Of a DNA stretch of 64,000 bases, positions 54,701 through 64,000 are shown piece after piece (positions within the stretch are counted from its first letter, which is position 1; each line of letters opens with the position of its first letter). The stretch is from Hyaloscypha bicolor E. Its lineage: Eukaryota; Ascomycota; Leotiomycetes; Helotiales; Hyaloscyphaceae. The DNA is taken from contig NW_020194555.1 of NCBI RefSeq assembly GCF_002865645.1, positions 3,740,713 to 3,804,712 on the forward strand, written 5' to 3'. The position numbers and the translations under genes are program-made. The notes below the pieces were generated by a model. That model saw nothing but the letters and a program-made list of their open reading frames with translations, did no database searches and was not told the origin of the DNA.

Positions 54701-57512
54701 AACGTTATATTATAAATATATAATATCTAGTAAAAGTAATAAAATAATTATTAAAATTATTAAAATGGATTTCTAGCTTATATATATTAGCTAAGCTAAA
54801 TAAAAACGGAGTTTTTATAAGTATAATATAGAATTATACTTATCTAATTAGTATTCTTATTATTATAGATCTAATAGAAGATATAGATCTAATACTAAAC
54901 TAGATATTAATTTAATCTTTAGTAATTTCATTAAATTTAATACTATTATTAGTCTATTATAAAGCTTGTAATTAATTAGAACTAGTAATTAAGAATCTGG
55001 AAACTCTAGTATTAATTATAATTCTATAAAAGCAACGGGTATTATATCTAGAAATACTATTTACTATAAGGTTTGGGTATTCTTTATAACTAGTTCTATT
55101 AATAGTTTATTAAATTCCAAGATATAGTTCTTATTTATTAATTAGTATATAAGAAAAAGAAAACTAAAGTTATTTATAAAAGTATTAGTTATAATTATTA
55201 GTATAATAGAAGTAGCTAGAAGGCTCTTAATTAAAGTAAAGTAAGAATCTAAGTATTATTTCTCTATTTCGTTTATTAATACTAGAAGAGCCTTAAAAGT
55301 ATTATTTAAATAATTCTTTCTATTATTATTCTTATTACTTTTATAATATTTTTATCTTTTAACTTTAGCTACTAGTTATAAATAATTACTACTAAACTTC
55401 TTATTAAATTAATAGAAGTTCGGAGCCTTAAATTAATAAAGGTTTCGGGTTCTAAATTAAGCCTTTTTAGCCTCTTATTTCTCTAATATATATTTCCAGA
55501 AATAGTATTCGGGTTTTCTATATATAAAATATAATTTATTCAAATAGTTATTATAATTACAGGACTTATAATTATTTGTGTAGCTATTTCGGGAACTGTA
55601 GTTATAACTAGAGTTATATTAATAATTTCCGAATAAATAGTTATTTAATTATTTTCTTAAATAATATTATAAATTAGTAAAGAAAATCTTAGTATTAATC
55701 TATTATTTCTTTTTATAAATAGTAATAAATAATTAGAGCTTATTAATAAATTGGCCGAAATTAGGAAAAGAATCCGAAACTATATATTAGTATACTAATA
55801 TACCTTAATAAGAGATAATAATTTTATTATATAGAAATTTGATATTTTATAAAGCAAATACTAGTCTATATTATAATTTATATAGGTTATTAATTAATAA
55901 CTAGACGAGCTCAAATATTATCTTTTCGGGATATTAAGCTATTATAGTTACTATTATAGTAGTATTTTATTTGTCTAAGTTTTAATATTAGAAATTAGGG
56001 CCTTTAAAGAAGCTATAAATATTTATATGGGCCTTTTTATATATATATTAAAAGAGCTAGCTATTATAAAAGTAATCTTATACTAGTTCCTTTAATATAA
56101 TAGAGAAAGCTCTTATTAATACCTCTTATAAAAGCTTTATATATTAGTAGATATTAAGGAAAATAGCGAGTTTTTAATTAAAACTATTATTAGTTCTATT
56201 ATATTTCTATATTTTAGTATATATCTTTACTATTTCTCTAATTAGTTTTATAATAAAAGGGCTATTTAAAGAACTATTTAAGAATAATAGAAGTAATAAG
56301 AGATTATTAGTTTTAGCTTTTTATAGTCCGATATTAATAGAAGTAATTATAGATAATAAAGAAGTAATAGATAATAAAAAAGTATAAGTAATAATTAGTT
56401 TAATATATTAATTTGTTATAATATTATTATTTAGAAATATATATAATAAGGTAATAAGGCCCGCTTTAAGGTCTTATCTAATAATAATATTATTATTAGT
56501 AATTTAAATATATTATTTTTCTTTCTAAATAATATTAACTAAGGATTATATAATAGTAAAGTAATTATAGTTATATTTAATATAAATACTACTATATTAT
56601 AAGGTAGCTTATAATTAGTATAGTTTATATTAATCTAGTTAATTAAATATTTCGAGATTAAAATTACTAAAATTCTTTTTAAATAATTTCTAGAGGTTCT
56701 TATTAGTTAATTTTTCTATCTTATACTAGAATATTCTGGTATTAAGATAATTCAGAATTTCCTTATAATTAGAGCTAGTCAGATTAATATAATTCTTCTA
56801 TTTCTTTATTTACTTATATCTATTTTATATATTTACTATCCCGAATCTTTAAGGCTAAGCTTCTTCTGGTATATATATATAATTCGAGGCAGGAGGAATT
56901 CGAGAAAGGAATAGTTTATAATGGATTTATAGAAAGGATTTAGTAATAAAGATATTCGAATATCTAGATATCTAATAGAGATACTAGATATCTAGTTTAG
57001 ATATTTGATTTAGATATCAGATACCCAGATACCTAATAAAAGTATTAAAGTAAATATTTCGCCCTTAAAATTTTTGTCTATAATAAGAAATTTAAGAAAT
57101 AAAATATTATAATTCCGGAAATATCTGAAGCTTAAAGAGCTCGATTTAATAATAAAATCGAAGTTATAGTTAAAGAGTTTTAAGGGCGTATATTAAGTAT
57201 ATATTCCGGAAAAAGAATCCCGTAAATACGGGTATTATATAAATAGAAAAGATAGTTTCTAAGAAAACGGTTTTGGGGCTAAAAGAAGTTGGTTTTAAAA
57301 AATAGTAGAAATTAAATAAATAAATAATTAAATAATTAACCGTTTATTAATTAGTAAAAACTAGAGTCTTTTCTCTTAAGCTACTAGATACTTTTTTATA
57401 AAGTTAATAAGTAATTTCCTTTAATATAGCTAGATTAATATTACTAAAGACTACCGGATATCTTTTTTAGTATAACTATTCTATTTCTAATTTATAAGTA
57501 CTAACTAATTAG

Positions 57513-57803
57513 TATTAGTTTATTAGTAATATATAGTATTATTATATAGTTATAAAATACTATTTATATAAGGTTAGTAAAGTTTTTATTATTTAGAAAT
57601 AAGGATTATAATATTATAATATTAATATATAATTTCTAAATTTGCTAAGTCTAATAAAAACTAGCTACTAGTTAAGTTATTTATAGAATATAAGGTTATA
57701 TAACTATATCTCGTATTCTATTATTTATATTCTATTACTTATATCCTATATCCCGAGTCTCGTAATTATATATATAATTCCTAAAGAAATAGTTATACTA
57801 ATA
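57513..57803 (-). repeat. Copia LTR, right copy
   Basis: A 291-bp direct repeat of 51,463-51,759, with the same TATTAG/CTAATA ends. This is the 5' LTR in the direction of the element. Confidence 0.88.
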
Positions 57804-57808
57804 ATTAG
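57804..57808. repeat. Copia target duplication, right
   Basis: ATTAG directly after the right LTR, matching 51,458-51,462. Confidence 0.75.
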
Positions 57809-58424
57809 AATAGGAAATAAAAGAGGAAATTATAATTTATAAAATTATATTTCTTATTTTTAAAATAGTAATAATTATATACCGAGTAATTATTATTTAT
57901 AATATAAATAAAATCGGGAATTTTAATAATATTCTTGAAATATTAAAAATAGTAAAAGCAAATTAAGGCTATAGAAATATTAGCTAAATAGTTAGTAATA
58001 AGCTAATAAGTATTAAAGGAAGAATTTATTTTAATAAATAAAGAAATAAAAGAGAATATTAGAAGAGGCTTAAAGAAAACTTAAAAAAAGCTTAGTAAAG
58101 AAAGGCAAGAAATAAAAAAAACTAGATATAGTATTATAATTAAGAGAAAAAAAGAGGCCTTTTTATAATACTTTTTTCCCGAATAGTAATTATAAATTCG
58201 AAATTAATTATATATTAGAAATATTTAGAAAATTTTAAAGAAGAAATTTATAAATAAACTAGTAAATCGAATTAACTTTTTTAAGCTTTTAGGCCTATAA
58301 AGTAATAATTTATTTATAAATAGAAAATAAAATAGAATTTATAAAGTAATTAGAAAATCGAATAAACTTTATATCTATATTACTTTTATAAAAAGAAATT
58401 ACTAGAAGTAATTTATAAATTAAC

Positions 58425-61400
58425 TAGTATAAGAGGGAAACTATAATAAGACAAAAACTTATATAAAGTATACTAGAATATAAAACGTGACTTAATAGTA
58501 AAATAATAAATTAAAAGTATAAATAGTAAAGTATAAATAATATATAGTATATAAAAGCTTAATTAATTAAATACTTATAAGGAATTATTTTCTAAGTCTA
58601 TAGAAAAACTAGCTTTCTTATATAATTTCCGCAAGTTATATATAAAAGGCTATAGCCTTTATTATATAACCTAAACCTCAAAACCGCTAAAATAATATAA
58701 TTTTTAATAAGTACGGCCTGCTATATTATATCCGATCTCCTATTTATTTATACTTATTTCCTAAATACTAAAAATAATAGAAAAATCCTATTTAGAATCC
58801 GAAATAATGAAATATTTAGGATCCTCCTCTATTAATTAATCTAATTTCTTCTCTATATACCTAAAATAAGACTTATTACTCTTAAATAGTCTTATTTCAT
58901 ACTCCCGAACTTGCTTAAAGGTAATCCGAATCCGCTTAGCTATATTCTTATACTAAATCCAATATAGTTCTCTATATTAATTAGTATCCGCTTTTAATTA
59001 TTACTTAATCTCTGCCTTTATTACTAGATATTAAAAAGGCTTATTATAGTAAATTATATTATAAATCGCATTAATATACTCTAAATAAATAGCTTCTTTA
59101 AATTTCGTATTATTTATTATATCTTTAAATCGACTTTTAATAAAAGAAGAAAGCTCTAGATAAAAGGCTTTAATAACCTTATAAGAGACTTTATTTTCGT
59201 ATATTCTATTCTTAATAGTAACTAGACTTATTAGAACTATAGTAAAAGGCCTATTAAGTAATAAATTATTATTAAACTATTCTTTAACTTATATATTATC
59301 CGAGAATTAATACTTTTCTATAATTTCAGACTTATAAATTACCTAGCTAAAGGCATTTATCTATTTAGTTAAATAGACTATATTCGGAGTCTTTTCTCTT
59401 ATTATTTTTAGTAAATACTCGCCTATTTCCTTAGCTATTTCTGGCTTAAATTTATTAGAAATAAAGAAGTAATTAATATCTTTAAAAAACTTCTTATTAA
59501 AGATAATAGCCTTCTTATAGTCTATAAGGAAAATATAGCTAATATTTCAATACTTTTTACTAAAATAGAATTTACTATTTAAAGCTTTAGTAATAGCTAG
59601 ACTTTTAGTATTATCTTTATACTAACTATAATTAATATTTCCAGAAGTAAAGTATTAGGCTAGCTAAAAGTAAATAATTAGGTAAATAGGATACTTACTT
59701 AATACTTTATAAAATCCGAGCTATATTAATAGATCTGCTATTAAAAGTTAAAAGGCTAAGATAAAATAGCTATTACTAAGATTTCTATATATTAATATAT
59801 TTTTTTTTTTAGAAATAAAACTATAGTATTTTTATTTTTTCTATTAAGAGCTTTTAAATACTAAGCTTCTTAATCTATTTTAGGTAATTCTTCTTATAAA
59901 TATAGCTATTAGTACCCAGATTAGTAGTACTAGACTTAGGGATAGGAACTATAATATTGAATTAGAGCTATAGATTAGGGCGGAATTAATTAGAAATATA
60001 ATACTTATATTTATATTTCTTAATTTCCTAGTTCTTAAAAAAGAAATCCCGTATTTCTTTATTTACTCAAGTAATAGAAATATACTTCTTGCCTTTAATA
60101 ACTTTATAGATCTTAGTAACTAGCTTTAGAATATCCTTGATTTCTTATATATTAATAAAAAGAATACTAGTAAGTTATTAAATATATATTATATAAGAAG
60201 CTTTAAGGAATCTATTATTAATTCTATAGTATTCTCGCTTATAAATAGATCCCAAAATACTATTATATATTTCCTTAAAAATATATTTATCCTATTAAGT
60301 AAGTATTAACTTCTATTTAGCTAGTATCTTATAGGTATACTAAATGCCTTTATTAAGTTCTCCGGACTTAATATCTTTAGTTTTCTATTTCTTGGTTCTG
60401 GATATAGTTATAGAAATCTTTTTAAATAATATCTTCTCTTTAGAATAAAGAATTCTTTCTTACTTTCCTTTATTTTACTAATCTTATACTTGATTTAGTA
60501 TTTAGATTTTTACTATTTATTAGGAATCTTAGGCTTAGCTTATTTTCTATTTTTACTAGATTTTTCTTATCTAGTTATACTAGTTCTACTAGCTTTACTA
60601 GTAGTTTTCTTACTAGGCTCTATTAAATTAGCTCTATTTTTCTTAGCTAGATCCGGTTAAATTAAAGCTGAAATTATAATAGAGGCCTATTTTTTAGGCT
60701 TATTTCGGAAAGCAGGAAAAGGCTTATTACTATAAATTCTCTTAATTAGGATTCCGGAAATATTAAAGATATATTATCTAGCCTTGAGATTATTAGCTAA
60801 TAGTAGCTTAAACTTTAATTCTCTAGATTCCGAAATAGCTTTAGTAATATCTAATTTAGTAAATATACTAGTATTCTAATACTTCTTATTCTTAATATAT
60901 TCTAAAATAGCTTTATTAATTAACTAAATAGCTTTATATATTAAAGCTTTTATTTTAAAAAGAAAATATAACTTCTTATAAACGTTTTTATAAAGGTTAT
61001 TATAAATATTATTAATATATTAGCCAAAAGCTTTACTATATAATATAATTCTATTCTAATTCTTGGTATTAAGACTATTTATTATAGTCTTAATTTTATT
61101 AAGCTTCTTTTATCTGCCTTTAGAAATGCCTTTAATAATATTCTCGAATTCCCTATTATTAGCTTAGTAATTCTTTAGCTCCTTCTTAATTAATCCTAGT
61201 CTAATTCTATTTCTAATAAAAGTTTTCTATTTCAAGAGCTTATTATATATACTACTTAGCTTATCTAGGATATTCGTATTAAATTTAGTAATTATAGCTA
61301 TTTTTTCTTGTATTAGTAGGCCTTTTATAACTACCCAAACTCCTTTAATACTCTGAACTTTAATACTATTAATTTATAGGCTTTTAATAATACTGCGGCT

Positions 61401-64000
61401 TATAAGAACTAGCTATTATACTTTACTAGCTTAAAGAATCTATATTTTGGCTATTTTATTATTTTTAATAAGTTATAAAAATATTATTAGTATAATAGTT
61501 ATAGGTTATAAAATTAAAAGTTCTCGAAATTATAAGGATTTCTTTTAAGTATATTTCAAAATAAAGAGTAAATTAAAATAGTCTTGAATTATATAAAGGT
61601 ATTATATATATTTGAGTTTTTCTTTCTTTCTAGTAAGAAAATAAAGCTAAAATAGTAATATATATAATAGGAAAAATAAGTATAATAATTAGATATATTT
61701 AAAATAATATAATTATAAATTAGAAATAATTATAGAAAGTAAAATATAGAATTAGGCTTCTATTATAAAAAAGAATACAAATATATATACCTAAGGAAAT
61801 ATAATTAAGGAAATAATTAAGGCAAGTCAAACTAAATAGTAATAACAGGGAAATAAGAAAGCAATATAATAGATATCTAAAGTATTAGAATATAAATGAA
61901 AATAATGAAAATTTTATAATATAGGTATATCCCGATTTCCTATTTATTTAAAGACGTTTCTATTAATTTAAAAAAAAGTATAAAAGAAGAGAAATAATAT
62001 AGGGAATATATAGAAAGTAAAATATATAAATATACTAAAGATATTAGGAAAGTATAAAGTAAATATTAATAGAAAAGAAGTCAGAATAATAAAATTAAGA
62101 AATAATTTAGAATAAGATATTACTTTTTCCGAAACTAATTTATATCTCTTCTAAAAGCTAATTATATTCGTTTAGTATTTATTAAAGTCGACTTTATATA
62201 ATATAAAACTATTTAGCTAATTAGGACTTTAAAGTAATATTTATATTTATAAAGGTAATATTAAAGGTATTAGAGTATATAAAAAGAAGAATTATAAGAT
62301 AATATAAATAAGATTTATAATACTATTATTAAGTTTGAAATAATTAATATTAAAATTAATATAGAATATAGAAAGATTAGATATTCCGAATTAGTATTAA
62401 GAATATAAGAATTATTTAGATAATATTTAATAGCAAGAACTAGATTAATAATAAGAATTAGTAAATTATACTAGCTTTTTAAAAAAGTAATTAGTTTCCG
62501 GTAATAAAATAATATTATAGTTAGAGAAAGAATTCTATATAGGAGAAGTTCTTTATAATAGTAGGAATATATAATATACTAATTAAGCCTTAGTATGAGT
62601 TTTAAGAGTAGCTATAATTATATTAAAGAAGAAATAGGTTTTCTAGTATATAATAGGCTTTAAATAAGTAAATCTAGTTTATCTAATATCTAAGAAATTC
62701 CCAGAATTATATATTAGTAAGTACTTTTAGAAATAACTATTAGGTTTAATAAAGTTTTTCTTTTCTCTTATAAGGCTTTTAGTTTAATTATTTTATCTAT
62801 ATATAACTTCTAATTAGGAAGTTTATTTAGATATTATAAGGAAACTTATAATAGTAGTTTAAATTAAAATCGAGATCTATAAATATTATAATTAAGCTTT
62901 AGACTAGTATAAGCCGCGAGAATAGCTAGTTAAAAAGGCAAGTAAAGCTTCTAAAAGGTTTCTATTTTAGTAAGATATATATAAAAGGCCTCTTTCTTTC
63001 TTTTTTTCTTTTTCTAATTTCAAATATAATTACTATTTATTACTATAGTTCGGAATTAAGAGTTTATAAGGTAATTTCCAAGATCTAGTAATAGAATTTT
63101 ATATATTAAGAATACTATTTAGTAATAGTAATTAGATAATAATAAGAAATAAGTAATAATAAAGTTCGTCCGATTTCTAGAATAGTAATCTAATAATAAT
63201 ATTCTCTAAAGATTATAAATAATAGTTAGAAGGAAAATTTAAAAGATATATAAAGAATTAAAGATAATAAGCTTTATTTTAGGTTAAGAAAAGCTTCTAT
63301 TATTAAATATTTTCTTTTAGTTCTCTATAAAGGAAACGTATTTTACTTTCTTTAATTCCGGTAACTTTAGAATATATATAATAATACTAGTAGCTTTCTT
63401 AATTTCCTAAGTATTATTTTACTTATAGTACTTTATAATAGCTTCCTTTTCTAGTTCTATATTTATCTTGAAATATTTATTTATAGGTATATATTTATTA
63501 TTAACTTCGTTTTTAGGGAAATACTAGAATTTATTTCATTTAATAAACTACTTGAGTTAATTCCCGGTATATATTCTTTAAAATATAATACTATTAAGCT
63601 CTTCTAGTATATAATATTCTTTTAGTTAATCTATATATCTTACTTTATATAAGTCAAGCTAGTAATATAGTAGCTTTATATTTCTTAACTTGTTTTAATC
63701 TATTAATTTAATATTATATATAAGAACCAGATTCTTTTCGGAAATAGGCTTTAAATAAATCTAATAAATAATATTAAATTACTTCTTTTTCTCTTAGTAT
63801 CTTTTTTTTAATTTTATTCTAGCTTCTTTAATATCTTTATTTCTTATTTATATTTACTTTATATATATTTCTAGAAATATTTCCCTATTATAGACTTTAT
63901 TTTATTCAAGTATTTTCTAGATTAGAAAGTATATTTCTATAAGTAATATAGCTTTCCTATTATAGATTATATAAAAGAAAATAAATCTAGTTAGTTTATA
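58425..64000. other. Unclassified AT-rich repeat relics
   Basis: About 5.6 kb of RIP-type sequence with no open frame. Longer stretches read on the minus strand between about 59.1 and 60.4 kb keep few stops (for example around GELNKGI and LKLVTKIYKVIKGKKYIS), so a degraded coding element is likely. I cannot assign it to a family. Confidence 0.55.

Larger units (their letters stand above)
51463..57803 (-). mobile_element. Copia-like LTR retrotransposon nested in the Gypsy copy
   Basis: The element is 6,341 bp with LTRs of 297 and 291 bp and a 5-bp target duplication ATTAG at 51,458-51,462 and 57,804-57,808. On the minus strand near 53,130-52,990 the translation reads VKLLYSIPEARNY followed by FKTYYFYYINKL, the Copia reverse-transcriptase stretch around LYGIPEAG(N)HWF with RIP-type changes. 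A gag-like basic region lies near 55.4 kb, placing gag right of RT, so the element runs right to left. It lies inside Gypsy sequence and so is the younger of the two. Confidence 0.82.
45620..58424 (+). mobile_element. Gypsy (Ty3-type) LTR retrotransposon, RIP-degraded, split by a Copia element
   Basis: The probable 5' LTR lies at about 45,620-45,930 by inverse match to 41,390-41,650. A zinc knuckle with cysteines and histidine turned to tyrosine (YYNYNKSGYKIY) lies near 47,345-47,385. Reverse transcriptase fragments lie near 48,180-48,290 (LNRIIIKNR) and onward, an RNase H start near 48,910 (IYIEINISEF), integrase fragments at 49.9-50.4 kb, and a chromodomain-like end near 50.9 kb. After 51,462 the copy is broken by the Copia element and resumes at 57,804, running to about 58,424 where similarity to the inverted copy stops. 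No frame is open. The order gag, RT, RNase H, integrase fits Ty3/Gypsy. Confidence 0.72.
41225..64000. repeat. AT-rich, RIP-degraded repeat block
   Basis: From about 41,220 base composition drops abruptly to mostly A and T and stays so to the window end. TA steps dominate, CpA and TpG are rare, and no open frame of note exists in six frames. Fragments of retrotransposon proteins are still readable with stops and with cysteine-to-tyrosine changes. This is the pattern of repeat-induced point mutation in a transposon-rich, probably heterochromatic, region. The block continues past the window edge. Confidence 0.95.

Noticed and set aside
41225..64000. Mitochondrial or organellar insertion as explanation of the AT-rich block
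   Set aside because: Gypsy and Copia protein traces, LTRs with target duplication and RIP-type changes explain the composition better; no mitochondrial gene was recognised.

Overview
The window looks like nuclear DNA of a filamentous ascomycete (Pezizomycotina). Genes carry several short 45-70 bp introns with GT-AG ends, and the families are typical of moulds: a 2EXR protein, a LaeA-type methyltransferase, a NACHT-type STAND receptor, Zn(II)2Cys6 and S53 sedolisin remnants. Transposons carry the C-to-T decay expected of repeat-induced point mutation (RIP). Placement below that level is not supported.

Layout. 0.6-3.6 kb: a decayed hAT transposon with a perfect 8-bp target duplication. 4.8-19.4 kb: a compact block of seven genes that look intact or nearly so: MFS sugar transporter, glycolipid transfer protein (HET-C2 type), 2EXR protein, METTL16-type RNA methyltransferase, macrodomain protein, glutaminyl-tRNA synthetase and a large coiled-coil protein. 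The coiled-coil frame is crossed by one UAG in a leaky CAA-UUA context. 19.6-32.6 kb: a graveyard holding a TPR remnant, an amidase pseudogene, an NLR-like gene split at its Walker B strand by a Mutator-like element (MULE), an S53 peptidase pseudogene and a short TIR element. 33.0-39.0 kb: a Mep/Amt ammonium transporter and a LaeA-like methyltransferase diverge from a 2.9-kb intergenic region. 39.3-41.1 kb: two more broken genes (SLC13-type transporter, zinc-cluster regulator).

From about 41.22 kb to the window end the sequence becomes a very AT-rich block of RIP-destroyed retrotransposons with no open frames. Inside it I can resolve two Gypsy copies in inverted orientation, and a Copia-like element (51,463-57,803) nested in the second copy. 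The Copia element has about 295-bp LTRs, a 5-bp target duplication, and an empty-site allele in the other Gypsy copy.

The intact genes are mostly housekeeping or nutrient uptake and show no single shared pathway. The strongest points for follow-up are the candidate stop-codon readthrough (or cryptic 45-nt intron) at 17,220, the precise MULE insertion in the NLR gene, a GC-AG intron in the METTL16-like gene, and the nested retrotransposon structure. Gene models were spliced by eye; internal consistency (total coding length divisible by three) was checked by hand.
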